This document shows positions 44,048 to 52,698 of a stretch of DNA of 64,000 nucleotides, piece by piece. The DNA lies in contig JACOEL010000015.1 in assembly GCA_024998625.1 (NCBI GenBank), positions 1-64,000 of the forward strand, in the 5' to 3' direction. Position 1 is the first letter of the stretch, and the number at the start of each line of letters is the position of its first letter. A program made the position numbers and the translations under genes. The DNA comes from Nitrospira sp. (GTDB lineage Bacteria > Nitrospirota > Nitrospiria > Nitrospirales > Nitrospiraceae). The notes beneath the pieces were generated by a model, which ran no database searches, was not told the DNA's origin, and worked only from the letters and a program-made list of their open reading frames with translations.

Positions 44048-45010
44048 ATGTCGACTAAGCTGCCGGACGGAAAGACCATGCGAGACGGTCAGATCTTCTC
44101 TGCACGACTGAACAATGTCGTCACCACAGAACGAGAGTTCGACGAGTTAGTCGCCAAGTCGCTGCCGGAATTGTTGGACCGCGCCACGGGTCAAACCAAG
44201 CGCTTTCTCCGTGAAACCAATCAATGGGGCGACGACATCACGCATGAGAAGCTGGCGCTGCGCTGGGGGTATGAGTTGGTGGAACGGTTCGTGGTCTTCG
44301 GTCGCACCGAAGTGCCGTGCCGTCCCTTCTTCCTCCTGGATAGCCTGATCGCCAAATCGTTCAGTCAGCCGGACCCGCTCTGTTATCACAAGGAGCTGCT
44401 GACGCCGGTGGGGCGGTTCCTTGATGGGCTGGCCTCCCGCGCAGTAGTGAGCCGCGATGCCCTGATCGCCCTGTTCTATCACTTCTATGGGTTCAGTCAG
44501 ACCCATGTGGTGAAGTTGTTAGGCTTCGGACAGGCCGAAAGCCAGCGGGTCTATAAGAACTTCGAGCGGTGGCGCCAAACGGGGTGGCAACGCACAATGA
44601 ACGAAACCGGGTTGAGTGGATCGGAAATCGAGGTCCTGGAGCAGGAATTACGCACCAGACCCGACCACCTGAACCATGAAGTCGACCGACTGATGCCGGT
44701 CTTGCAGTCGCATTATCGAAAGAGCGAACCGGAACATTACCCCTGCCTATCTGAACAAAAATGGGGTCAACTATTTCACGATGACTACGGCCACGACTAC
44801 CGCGTCTGGCATTTGGCCTTTTGCCGCGACTGCTTCCTGGAAGTCGCAGATCGCCGGCAAGCCGAGGTCAGCAGCGGGTTGAAGCCGCAGGTCAATCTCC
44901 ATATACATCCGCTGAAAAAGGGAGGCGTCTTGGCTCTCTTCGGCGGCGATCGAGGGGGACGGCACCATGGAAACACCAGAGCTCAACGACTATCGCGCAC
45001 ATCTGCTTGA
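44048..45010 (+). CDS. Possible HTH regulator with Cys-containing C-terminus
   Basis: About 320 residues, of no family I can name with certainty. A helix-turn-helix-like stretch (SRDALIALFYHFYGFSQTHV then VKLLGFGQAESQRVYKNFER) resembles region 4 of sigma factors or similar DNA-binding helices. Further down, WHLAFCRDCFLEVADRR holds a Cys pair (CRDC). The last 30 residues are Gly/Arg-rich. An alternative start at 43991 (ATG) would add 19 residues; GGGGA precedes 44048 at ten bases. It overlaps the start of the next gene by 44 bases, so the two work together. Function otherwise unknown. Confidence 0.6.
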   Translation: MSTKLPDGKTMRDGQIFSARLNNVVTTEREFDELVAKSLPELLDRATGQTKRFLRETNQWGDDITHEKLALRWGYELVERFVVFGRTEVPCRPFFLLDSLIAKSFSQPDPLCYHKELLTPVGRFLDGLASRAVVSRDALIALFYHFYGFSQTHVVKLLGFGQAESQRVYKNFERWRQTGWQRTMNETGLSGSEIEVLEQELRTRPDHLNHEVDRLMPVLQSHYRKSEPEHYPCLSEQKWGQLFHDDYGHDYRVWHLAFCRDCFLEVADRRQAEVSSGLKPQVNLHIHPLKKGGVLALFGGDRGGRHHGNTRAQRLSRTSA

Positions 45011-46262
45011 CGCCCTGGACGATCAGCCGCGGCGCGCGGGTGAGGAACGCCACGAATTCCTCCAGATACTGGTCAACCACGAACGCGTCGGGAAGCTGAA
45101 TTGCGCCCACACCGACCCGTCCTTTTCCTATACGGCCCGCGAGCGGAGCATTCAACACCTTGAGATCCGGAGCGAGTCCGGTGTGCTGGTCGGAGGGTGC
45201 GTCGCTCCCGAAGCCGGCCAGAAAAGTGTTCGCGTTCCGGTCGGCAAGGGCAGCGTCGCCATTCAGGTCCAGAACCATTTCGATGGCGGATCGCTTCGCC
45301 TCCAGTACGCAGCCGCCCCCGGCTGGTGGTCGAACCTGGCGTCGTCGATTGGACTCTCCTCAGCACCCACCGCACCCGCTTCCGGCAGAACTCCCGTCTG
45401 GACCAGGACCACGGCCTTCGCCCAGATCGTGCTGGCCGTAGGAGTCGTCGCATTGTTGGCTGAACGGATCCCAACCTGGCTCAGCGCTGAAGACCGGGCT
45501 CATCAGCTGGAAGAAGAGCTGGCGGCCAGGCAATCTACGCAGGAGCAGATCGATCGTGTGCATCAGCAACTAGCGCAACTGGTTGAGGCGCAGGCGTCGG
45601 CCGTGGCGATGTCCCGGTCCGAGCAGGACCGGATCGCCCAGCTGAATGCCCTTGTCGATACCGTCGCCCATGCCCAACAAAAGCTCAGCACACAAGTCGT
45701 CTCGGTGCAGGAAGATCTCAAAACGGTCAAGACCGATGTCGCCCAGGAAGTCGAAACCGGCCTGCGCGTCGCGGTGAATGCGGTGGAGGCCGACCGCGAA
45801 CTTGTGCGGCAGGATCTGAAGTCGATCAAGTCGGTCAATGAAACTCTGATCAAGCAGGTCGCCCTGCTGGAAAGCCGCAATCGAGAGTTACATGCCCGGC
45901 TGGCGCTCACCTCGCTGGAAGTCGCCAAAGCGAATGCGGCGCCCAAACCGACCGTTGTGGCCAAGGGGGACCTGCCGAAAGAGGCGCCCGTGGCAACCCC
46001 GGTCGCAGATGGCATCCGGGAGGCAGACCGTCAGGCCTTTATGTTCTGGGTTGCGTTTCAAGACGGCACGACCGAGAAGAGCATTGAGGATCTGGTCCAG
46101 GAACTGAACGGCATTAAAAAGGGACCGATGAAGTCGGGCTGGTATTCCGTTGAAGTGAACTTGCCGAATCCGGAACCTCCGGACCGCTTCCTGGAGTCTG
46201 TGAAGCGAGCCAAGATCGTGAAGTCGGTCGTGACCAGCAAGGCGATGCCTCCGGCACAGTAG
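44967..46262 (+). CDS. Membrane-anchored coiled-coil protein, partner of the HTH gene
   Basis: A 431-residue protein in three parts. Residues 1-125 are soluble and beta-rich; one membrane helix follows at about 148-167 (IVLAVGVVALLAERIP). Residues 173-325 form a long coiled coil in the periplasm (heptads such as QLEEELAARQSTQEQIDRVH). A terminal domain of about 100 residues has a compact alpha/beta pattern (AFMFWVAFQDGTTEKSIEDL, SGWYSVEVNLPNP). The topology resembles anti-sigma or envelope-sensing proteins: cytoplasmic head, single helix, periplasmic sensor. That role is inference. GAGGGGGA precedes the ATG, and the gene overlaps the HTH gene by 44 bases. Confidence 0.68.
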   Translation: METPELNDYRAHLLDALDDQPRRAGEERHEFLQILVNHERVGKLNCAHTDPSFSYTARERSIQHLEIRSESGVLVGGCVAPEAGQKSVRVPVGKGSVAIQVQNHFDGGSLRLQYAAAPGWWSNLASSIGLSSAPTAPASGRTPVWTRTTAFAQIVLAVGVVALLAERIPTWLSAEDRAHQLEEELAARQSTQEQIDRVHQQLAQLVEAQASAVAMSRSEQDRIAQLNALVDTVAHAQQKLSTQVVSVQEDLKTVKTDVAQEVETGLRVAVNAVEADRELVRQDLKSIKSVNETLIKQVALLESRNRELHARLALTSLEVAKANAAPKPTVVAKGDLPKEAPVATPVADGIREADRQAFMFWVAFQDGTTEKSIEDLVQELNGIKKGPMKSGWYSVEVNLPNPEPPDRFLESVKRAKIVKSVVTSKAMPPAQ

Positions 46263-46392
46263 TCGCGATCACCCCTCAGCAAATTCAACCACCCGGCATG
46301 GCAGGTGTCCGCCTCTCGCGTGGAGGGCGCCTCCCTGCCGCACTGGTCATTTGCTTTCCATCATCCTCTCCAAACCCGACACAGGAGGGAAT

Positions 46393-47625
46393 ATGTCGGA
46401 TTTTCATCAGAACGGGCTCGTGACGGTCTTGCACCGTCTGGGCGCCTCCAACCTGGAACAACTCGAAAAGGAACTGGAACGACACGCGGCGAGCAACCCG
46501 ATCGCCCTCGTCCTCCCTTCGCTGTATTCCGAGCTTGAGAACCCTGCGCTGAAACACATCGTGCAGGTGCTGAAAGACATCCGGTACGTCAACGAAATCG
46601 TCATCTCCCTGGATCGCGCCTCGGCCCTGGAGTTCCGGCTGGCCAAACAATTCTTCTCGGTGCTGCCGCAGCGGGTCCGAATCGTCTGGAACGATGGCAC
46701 GGGCATTCAGGACATCCTCAAGCTGCTGGCCCACGCGGAAATCGACACAGGGCTGCAAGGCAAGGGCCGTGGCTGTTGGATGGCCTTCGGCTATGTGTTG
46801 GCTCGCGGACAGAGCAATGTCATCGCGCTCCACGACTGCGACATTCTCAGCTATAACCGGGAATATCTCGCACGACTCTGCTATCCGATCGTCAACACCA
46901 ACCTCGGCTACGAGTTCTGCAAAGGCTACTACAGCCGGGTCACGAATCGCCTTCACGGCCGGGTGACCAGGCTGTATCTCACCCCGCTGATCAGAAGCCT
47001 CCAACAGGTAGCCGGATCGCATCCGCTGCTGACCTTCCTGGATAGTTTTCGTTACCCCCTGGCGGGTGAGTTCGCCATGGTGCGGGATCTCGCCTGGATC
47101 AACCGGGTTCCCGGCGACTGGGGACTGGAGGTCGGAGTCCTCTCCGAGATCTATCGTAACTGCGCGCTCAGGCGGATTTGCCAGGCCGACATCGCCGATG
47201 CCTACGAACACAAACACCAGGGTCTGTCGGCCGACAACGCCGAGCAAGGGCTGCAGAAAATGTGCGTGGACATCACCAAGTCTCTCTTCAGAAACCTCGC
47301 GAGTGAAGGCGTGGTGTTGTCGGAGGCGGTATTGAAAACCCTGCGGGCCACGTATTTACAGACCGCGCAGGAAGCGATCACCCGCTATCAGAATGACGCC
47401 GCCATCAACAGCCTGCAGTTCGACCGGCACGAAGAGCGAATGGCCGTCGAAGTCTTTCTCAAGGGCATGAAGATCGCCACGGAGGCGTTTCTGGACGATC
47501 CGCTCGGGGTACCGATGATTTCAAATTGGAGCCGGGTGACCGGCGCCATTCCCGATATCTTCGAGCGATTGATCGGCGCGGTCGAACGCGACCATGAGTG
47601 GGATCCCGTCGGAGACCGGGTATAA
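46393..47625 (+). CDS. Glucosyl-3-phosphoglycerate synthase-like glycosyltransferase
   Basis: A 410-residue GT-A fold enzyme resembling the GT81 family (GpgS), which transfers glucose from NDP-glucose to 3-phosphoglycerate to begin synthesis of the compatible solute glucosylglycerate. Typical elements are PIALVLPSLYSELENPALKH, INEIVISLDRAS-like VNEIVISLDRAS, GKGRGCWMAFGYVLA and the metal-binding ALHDCDILSYNREYLARL (DCD for DxD). EFAMVRDLAWI and PGDWGLEVGVLSEIYRN follow. AGGAGG precedes the ATG at 46393. No GpgP phosphatase is adjacent, which keeps the substrate open. Confidence 0.82.
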   Translation: MSDFHQNGLVTVLHRLGASNLEQLEKELERHAASNPIALVLPSLYSELENPALKHIVQVLKDIRYVNEIVISLDRASALEFRLAKQFFSVLPQRVRIVWNDGTGIQDILKLLAHAEIDTGLQGKGRGCWMAFGYVLARGQSNVIALHDCDILSYNREYLARLCYPIVNTNLGYEFCKGYYSRVTNRLHGRVTRLYLTPLIRSLQQVAGSHPLLTFLDSFRYPLAGEFAMVRDLAWINRVPGDWGLEVGVLSEIYRNCALRRICQADIADAYEHKHQGLSADNAEQGLQKMCVDITKSLFRNLASEGVVLSEAVLKTLRATYLQTAQEAITRYQNDAAINSLQFDRHEERMAVEVFLKGMKIATEAFLDDPLGVPMISNWSRVTGAIPDIFERLIGAVERDHEWDPVGDRV

Positions 47626-47828
47626 CGATCAGGAAATTACTCGGGCGAGCCTGCACAAAAAAAACGTCCCTCTGTGTATCCGGAGTGGCAGCGATACTTC
47701 TACCTCGCACTCACGGCCGATGAGCATCTTGCCGCCTTCCGGTCGATTGGCGTAGGATTCCGACACAGGTTGCATCACAGAGCCCCGACGACAGAAGCAT
47801 TGGCGAGAAAACAGAAGGACGAGCAACG

Positions 47829-48173
47829 ATGACAGACGATTATGCTCAGAGGAAGGTGCAAGTCATTCGAGATTTTCTGGCTAGCGGATACCCTGCCCCC
47901 TATATCGTGGAGGCGGTGGTCCCCCGAAGAGATCCGTTAGCCGATACCAAGTTCAAGATTATTGTGAACAACCAGGTGGAACGGACCCTCGCAGTCTGCG
48001 CCGCCGTCGTGTTGGACAGCCTCCCCACCCCGGACCAACTGAAACAACTACTGGTGTCGCAGGGCATTCTGGAACAGGTCAAGGCGTCGACGGACTCCCG
48101 TATTTGCCATGAGGCCTTGGGAACCGACGAAGAATCACATGCGCGACCGATGAGGTCGGTGCGAGGGACCTAG
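47829..48173 (+). CDS. Small protein of unknown function
   Basis: A 114-residue protein. AAGGA lies 8 bases before the ATG. The N-terminal part has a mixed alpha/beta pattern (RKVQVIRDFLASGYPAPYIV; FKIIVNNQVERTLAVCAAVV; PTPDQLKQLLVSQGILEQVK) that looks like a genuine small domain. The final 25 residues are polar. No family recognised. It is the last host gene before the mobile element begins about 190 bases downstream. Confidence 0.65.
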   Translation: MTDDYAQRKVQVIRDFLASGYPAPYIVEAVVPRRDPLADTKFKIIVNNQVERTLAVCAAVVLDSLPTPDQLKQLLVSQGILEQVKASTDSRICHEALGTDEESHARPMRSVRGT

Positions 48174-48361
48174 CAGGGTACTTAGAAGCAGAGTGTGTCA
48201 CCGCCATTTCCCAACGAGGGGATCCAGCCGAGCCGCGTTGAGATTCCTCCGAGCACTCCCGCACTTCACCGCTGACCCCAGACAAAAAGAAGCGAAATTT
48301 GCAGCCTCACCTCCCGCTTATCGCATTTCCAGCCGTGTAGCGACTCACCCACAGAACTTTA

Positions 48362-48410
48362 TGACTTTGCCTTCTGCGCGAATACCGTCGCATCGCAAGC
48401 GATGTACTTA
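48362..48410 (-). repeat. Left attachment site with displaced 3' end of host gene
   Basis: Read on the minus strand, this encodes KYIACDATVFAQKAKS and a stop, nearly the same end as the intact gene at 54849-55043 (KYIACDATVFAQKSKT). Bases 48378-48410 match 54868-54900 in 31 of 33 positions. This is the leftover end of the host gene after the element inserted and supplied its own version. Confidence 0.88.
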
Positions 48411-48530
48411 TTCGAAAGTCCCAAATTGCGACTAAGTGCGATTTATTGCGCTAGCCTATGAAATATAAGGAGAAAGTGGCCATCACTGCCACAACTTGGT
48501 TACGACCATTTATGACCAAATTTGACCTGG

Positions 48531-48554
48531 AACCGTGACCAAAACCGTGACCAA
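48531..48554 (+). repeat. Arm-like repeat pair, left end
   Basis: Two tandem copies of CCGTGACCA separated by three A residues; the 24-base unit recurs exactly at 54810-54833, in the same orientation, near the other end of the element. Likely binding sites for the integrase arm domain or the Xis-like protein. Confidence 0.7.
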
Positions 48555-48723
48555 GAAACTACTTAGAAAACAAAGAACATTCCTGCCTTGAAGAGGGCGA
48601 CGGCCCCACGGGCTATATCCCTGTCGCATACTTAGGTTTCCAGGCCAACGCCGCGCGCCGTGCACAAGCCGACAGATCAACTGTTCTATTCAGCTTCTCT
48701 TGGCTCCATTGCATTTACATCAT

Positions 48724-50898
48724 TCATGTTAGGGAGGAGATCTCAGTATAAAGCTTTTTAAGGTGATCGTCTGACAGGTCCAAGATGGGTTCATACATAA
48801 ACGAATTGAGGTGTATGTTCTCAGGTGTCATTAAGATGACCTTCTCAAGACAGTCTTGAACTTTGATTTCACTTGGGAACTTACTTTTAAAAAGTTCAAA
48901 GAGAGCCGTAGTTTGCTTGCTGGTTATACCTTTGATCGCAGGTTCGTCATTGATTTTACTGATCATGAACTGTTCTGCTTTCAGTCTAATAGCAATCGAA
49001 AGGACAATTTTGTTCTCGAGATGCGCACCTCCCTCAGGAGCCTTCATGCATGTCTTAATTTGGGTTTCGAGTAGATCGATAACCTTAACATCTGGATTTG
49101 GAGGCGCTCCCCCTGGCGAAAACATGCGATTGTAGATGGCCGCCAACTCACCATCTGTTATGTCTGCCGTGTCTGTCTTCCAATGAAGCAACGAAGTGAG
49201 CCGTACATAGTCAGGATCGTGCTCATCTTTTGTGAATTCGATCATGTTTCGAATAAAAGGAATTGAAGCAATTCGCTTTAGCGGAGAGGTGAAGAAGTTT
49301 TTCTTCCAATCTCTTGCAAAGGGATTCTTGATGGCTTCAGCTTGTTTAAGAACCACCTCTTTGTCCAACCTATATGCCATTAGACATTGCTTATACCCTA
49401 CAAATCGGCTTTCCAAGGTACGAAAGAAATCGAAATTATGAGTGAGTATAATTTGATAAAAATTCGGCACTTTTGAGATTTCCATAAGGTATTCAATGAT
49501 TGCATACTTATTCTTGTAATCGAACGAATCGGCTATATCATCAATTATAAAAACAGTTTCAAGATTGTCGTTTTCTCTAGCCTTGATTTCATAAATCACA
49601 TTAAGTAGATACATCGCACGTATCTCACCATTACTTAAAATCTTATCCCACAAGGCTGTTTCTTCAATTGGAACGCTGGGACGATCACCTTCCCTGGCAT
49701 AAACGTATTTAAAGGTTGGGGCTTCACGGCGCAAAATCACATCTGTTTGGTTATCCACTTCAACTCGGAAAGGAACAAAAAACCGCTCATTGTATTTTTC
49801 AATTACTGCATCCCATTTTGTTCTGTCGTTTTCGGCCTCTTTTATAATTTCGGTTAACTGTATTTTGCTTTGCTCATATATTGCGCAAAAGTCTTCATAC
49901 TCCGTCAAATTCGCTGAAAGATATGAAACCCACAATTTCTGCTTAAAACGTGCGGCATTTTCCAATTCAGGAATAATACTTTTATTATTGACCAGATATT
50001 CGCGGAATTCTCGCAGTTCATCAGTGCTTATTTTCTTATCAATTCCATTCCAAGCATCTGCTAGTTTTTCATCTCCAAGAATGGAGTCCATTTCTACCTG
50101 AATTGTCGCTTCCAGCTCCTTTTCAGTCTTCACTTCTACTCGGCCATTTTTCGTATTGATAAAAACCGAGTGGTCAGCTTTAAAGAATTTGTTCGTCTTC
50201 AAATTCTTCGCTACGGTCGTTGCATTTGTATGGTTAAAAATGCCCCTTTTAAAAAAAGTGGAAGTACTGGTGAGACTGTCATACCGTTCGATATATTCAG
50301 ACAGCTTAGCCTTGAACTCCGGTGAATCAAGCAAGGGAATGGTACGTTCAGTGAAGATCTTCTTGTAAACGATGTCGCGGAAATCGGCAGCCTTGTCTTC
50401 CAAGACTCTTGGATGTAATTGGACGAGAGAAACTAAGAATAACTTCTTGTCATGCGTAACATCATCGGCCAACGTAAACAGAATATCGTCCCGCTTCATA
50501 CCAGAATTAACTGCAAGTTTTTTTGTAAGTGCACCGGTTTTTGCGTCAATTCTGTCGTAAATTTCGGTGTGCCGATCCATAATCTTTTGATTGGCAAGAA
50601 GGCGCGAGGTCTTCTGAGACTTGAAAGTCTTGTCAATTGGAAGAATCACAAAAACAGATTCCTTGGGGATATCATTTCCCTTTTCGTCCTTAATGTTTCT
50701 GACCGAGGTCGCCTCCCTATAAATCAGATCAATTGGGGGAATGTCCGCACTCATATCCTTGAAGGTCTTGGCGAAGGACGTTTTCATGGCCCCATTCGGA
50801 GCGTAAATCGCACACACATTTCTCTCTGAAAAATCGATTTGGGTTTTGAGCTTCCTGATTCCGTAACAATTTTCTAATTCAATTTTCAGTTTTTTCAT
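48724..50898 (-). CDS. AAA/ABC-type ATPase, probable cargo of the element
   Basis: A 724-residue protein related to the large SMC/ABC-like ATPases found in phage-defence and anticodon-nuclease systems. The Walker A loop (NGAMKTS, residues 35-41) has Met where the usual motif has Gly before Lys39. The ABC-type signature LSNGEIRAMYLL is near residue 417, Walker B with D-loop VFIIDDIADSFDYKN near 450, and the switch His in ILTHNFDFF near 485. Residues 60-400 lack the zinc hook of RloC. The C-terminal 200 residues could be the effector but no nuclease motif is recognised. The gene is strikingly AT-rich against its neighbours, so it was probably acquired from a different donor. GAGAAAGAGAA precedes the ATG. 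Confidence 0.82.
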   Translation of the reverse strand: MKKLKIELENCYGIRKLKTQIDFSERNVCAIYAPNGAMKTSFAKTFKDMSADIPPIDLIYREATSVRNIKDEKGNDIPKESVFVILPIDKTFKSQKTSRLLANQKIMDRHTEIYDRIDAKTGALTKKLAVNSGMKRDDILFTLADDVTHDKKLFLVSLVQLHPRVLEDKAADFRDIVYKKIFTERTIPLLDSPEFKAKLSEYIERYDSLTSTSTFFKRGIFNHTNATTVAKNLKTNKFFKADHSVFINTKNGRVEVKTEKELEATIQVEMDSILGDEKLADAWNGIDKKISTDELREFREYLVNNKSIIPELENAARFKQKLWVSYLSANLTEYEDFCAIYEQSKIQLTEIIKEAENDRTKWDAVIEKYNERFFVPFRVEVDNQTDVILRREAPTFKYVYAREGDRPSVPIEETALWDKILSNGEIRAMYLLNVIYEIKARENDNLETVFIIDDIADSFDYKNKYAIIEYLMEISKVPNFYQIILTHNFDFFRTLESRFVGYKQCLMAYRLDKEVVLKQAEAIKNPFARDWKKNFFTSPLKRIASIPFIRNMIEFTKDEHDPDYVRLTSLLHWKTDTADITDGELAAIYNRMFSPGGAPPNPDVKVIDLLETQIKTCMKAPEGGAHLENKIVLSIAIRLKAEQFMISKINDEPAIKGITSKQTTALFELFKSKFPSEIKVQDCLEKVILMTPENIHLNSFMYEPILDLSDDHLKKLYTEISSLT

Positions 50899-51440
50899 TT
50901 CTCTTTCTCACCTCATCCGCTTTACTTGGTGCTAATTTCACTTTACCTCGCAACCAGGCGCTTTAGAATCCAAACGGACTGGTCTAATAACAGTTGGCCT
51001 CTTCCAGTAATCAGAGAGCCGAAAAGATCGCATGAAGCCTCTGGCTCTGGCAAGGATTCCCTTCCTTGCAGTAAGTAGGAACAGCTTGATGCAGACTTCA
51101 ACGACGAGGCAGGTCCCACCATGACCTTCATAATTGTATGCCAAAAGATTCCTACTTTGACCATATGAATCAAGTGAAGCGGGGGCTGCGCCCCCGATCC
51201 CCCCGGCCGTCCGGTCCAGTGGTCCGGAACGGCCGGGCGGCCTCGTTGGGCGGAGTCTTTGCGTTTCTAATCTCCCCATGGTTTCAGTATTCCTCTTCTC
51301 TACGCTGCCTTTGTAAGCAACGATACAACAGGATGGCGGCCAAGCTGACGCATCGCCGCCTTCGAAAAGGATGGAGCATCGTTCCCTCTCACCCGTAAAG
51401 GATAGTGGACGGGTGACAGGGAGAAATTGATTGGATTGGT
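50899..51440. other. Region with GC-rich hairpins, no supported gene
   Basis: About 540 bases between the ATPase and the Cys-rich protein. A minus-strand open frame runs through it but the translation is low-complexity around the hairpins and has no ribosome binding site. The main content is the hairpin block at 51181-51236, described separately; the remainder is AT-rich spacer and holds the ATPase promoter region. Confidence 0.5.
51181..51236. repeat. Double hairpin block inside the element
   Basis: First hairpin: six-base arms GGGGGC and GCCCCC around TGC (51181-51195). Second: 51203-51214 pairs with 51223-51236 (arms CCGGCCG and CGGCCGG, plus CCGG/CCGG) around an eight-base loop. GC-rich hairpins near a Rep-like gene are typical of replication or nicking origins, but no nick site can be identified. 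Confidence 0.55.
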
Positions 51441-51683
51441 TCACCGTCGTCTCGTGGGTCCCGCACACTCCACACAAAGCCAGATTTCGCACATAACATC
51501 CTTGTCCGGATAACAAAACCGCACCCACGCTCGTTCGTATTGGCAGAACTCACAAAGGCGTTCTTTGGTATGTTCAGGACAGAGCCAGGCTTTCCGTGCC
51601 CGGTCGTATGTGGTCGCTTCCCGTCCGCAACAGGCTGGACCGAAAAGGCTTGGCTGCTTAAGGCTGCATCGATGCCAGATCAT
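51441..51683 (-). CDS. Cys-rich small protein of the element
   Basis: An 80-residue protein with eight Cys, in pairs that suit zinc binding (PACCGREA; LCEFCQYERAWVRFC; MCEIWLCVECAG). It would be a small zinc-ribbon-like protein. A perfect AGGAGG site lies six bases before the ATG, inside the end of the upstream Rep-like gene whose stop is one base away. It is the last gene of the three-gene unit Xis-like, Rep-like, Cys-rich. Role unknown. Confidence 0.68.
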   Translation of the reverse strand: MIWHRCSLKQPSLFGPACCGREATTYDRARKAWLCPEHTKERLCEFCQYERAWVRFCYPDKDVMCEIWLCVECAGPTRRR

Positions 51684-51684
51684 G

Positions 51685-52398
51685 TCACACCTCCTGATAG
51701 ACGAGTCCCTTCCCCAAGACGAGTTGCAGAATGGTGCCGCTAAACCAAATTGGATGCCCCGACAGCAAATCCTCCCAGGTCTTCAGGAAGACGATTCGTG
51801 GGATTTCGATCTCTCCCCTGATCCGACGATAGACGTTTCGGCTGACCCATTGATTCCGCATCTCTTCCCACAGTCTGCTGATGGGAAACCCGAGCGAGCG
51901 CTTCCAGGACCAGCACATATTCACGTAGCCACATTGATCCTGGACGTACTGGCTGATGACATAGCGGCTCAGACGGTTCCGGGAACGATGGCTGGGCTGA
52001 TAGGCCTTAATCCAGACGACCGGGGCACCGTGGAGGGCTTGCCATTGGGTCGAGAGCCATTCCTGTGAGATCCAAAATCGCCGGGCGCGTTCCCCATCCG
52101 GCACCCGCCAGGCCCAGAAGATATGGAGCACCCCATGCCCTTCTTCCGTCCGGACCTGGTAATACTCCAAACCCTGAAACCCCAACTGGCGTTCAATCCG
52201 CTGACGCAGTTGCTTGTGATGGTAGGTCAGCTTCTCCGCATCCCCGCCTTCTGCCGTCGACAGGGTGACCCAGAGTACTTGGAACTGGTGGCACTCCCAG
52301 AACCACAGGAGCGACCGCACCCGGTGATAGCCCCGTTTCTGCTTTCTGGTCCATTCACCGGCGACTGGCTCCCGCCGGAACTCCTTCCAGCGGCTCAT
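51685..52398 (-). CDS. Rep-like protein (possible HUH endonuclease)
   Basis: A 237-residue protein resembling replication-initiation proteins of rolling-circle elements. Segment YYQVRTEEGHGVLHIFWAWR (about 89-108) looks like the metal-binding strand in which a His lies in a hydrophobic setting. RNRLSRYVISQYVQDQCGYV (about 148-168) carries tyrosines in a helix, as in the catalytic Tyr helix of HUH enzymes. The classical His-hydrophobic-His pair is incomplete, so the call is tentative. Its start overlaps the Xis-like gene by four bases (ATGA). Confidence 0.55.
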   Translation of the reverse strand: MSRWKEFRREPVAGEWTRKQKRGYHRVRSLLWFWECHQFQVLWVTLSTAEGGDAEKLTYHHKQLRQRIERQLGFQGLEYYQVRTEEGHGVLHIFWAWRVPDGERARRFWISQEWLSTQWQALHGAPVVWIKAYQPSHRSRNRLSRYVISQYVQDQCGYVNMCWSWKRSLGFPISRLWEEMRNQWVSRNVYRRIRGEIEIPRIVFLKTWEDLLSGHPIWFSGTILQLVLGKGLVYQEV

Positions 52399-52604
52399 CG
52401 GGCACCTTCCGCCTGGAGGATAGCTGGACGAAGCCCAGCAGCCAGAATCCGTTCCAATTCCTCAATGGGAATTCGCACGGCGCGAACGGACGGCTTCACA
52501 TAGGCGATCTGGCGTTTCAGGATGTATTTCCTGATCGTGCTTTCCTTCAGGCCCAACCTATTGGCCGCTTCTCGAATGGTGATCAATTTTGTACTCGGGA
52601 CCAT
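52395..52604 (-). CDS. Excisionase-like helix-turn-helix protein
   Basis: A 69-residue protein with the HTH_17/MerR-like fold used by Xis proteins: KLITIREAANRLGLKESTIR, the recognition helix, then KYILKRQIAYVKPSVRAVRI and PIEELERIL, the wing and final helix. In integrating elements such proteins bend DNA at the attachment site and steer the integrase toward excision; it may also repress its own promoter. It is the first gene of the three-gene unit on the minus strand and overlaps the Rep-like gene by four bases. AGGAGG precedes its ATG. Confidence 0.78.
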   Translation of the reverse strand: MVPSTKLITIREAANRLGLKESTIRKYILKRQIAYVKPSVRAVRIPIEELERILAAGLRPAILQAEGAR

Positions 52605-52636
52605 CGGACACCTCCTTGGAAGATTGTTGACCAGAA

Positions 52637-52664
52637 ATCACGCTTATAAATTATTAGGCGTGAT
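52637..52664. promoter_or_regulatory. Possible operator in the divergent region of the element
   Basis: Inverted repeat ATCACGC (52637-52643) and GCGTGAT (52658-52664) around an AT-rich centre. It lies between the divergent Xis-like and zinc-finger genes. A TTGACC at 52627-52632 could be a -35 box for the rightward genes. A probable binding site of an element regulator. Confidence 0.5.
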
Positions 52665-52698
52665 ACAATTGACAGCCATTAGCAAGGAGGAGGTACAC

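Larger units (their letters stand above)
48174..48723. other. Left end of the mobile element, no gene
   Basis: About 550 bases. They hold the displaced 3' end of the host gene (48362-48410), arm-like repeats (48531-48554) and an AT-rich start of the element. In one forward frame a protein-like stretch (TGYIPVAYLGFQANAARRAQ, about 48610-48670) may be a gene remnant, but no start or family can be shown. Confidence 0.5.

Noticed and set aside
47629-47826. 65-codon minus-strand frame between the glucosyltransferase and a small gene
   Set aside because: No convincing ribosome binding site and no family pattern; it lies antisense within a short gap between two same-strand genes.
48600-48680. Protein-like forward frame at the left end of the element
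   Set aside because: Short, without start codon or ribosome binding site; noted only as a possible remnant.
50938-51528. 196-codon open frame through the hairpin block of the mobile element
   Set aside because: Translation is erratic and low in hydrophobic pattern, runs across strong hairpins and lacks a ribosome binding site; it also overlaps the better supported Cys-rich gene.
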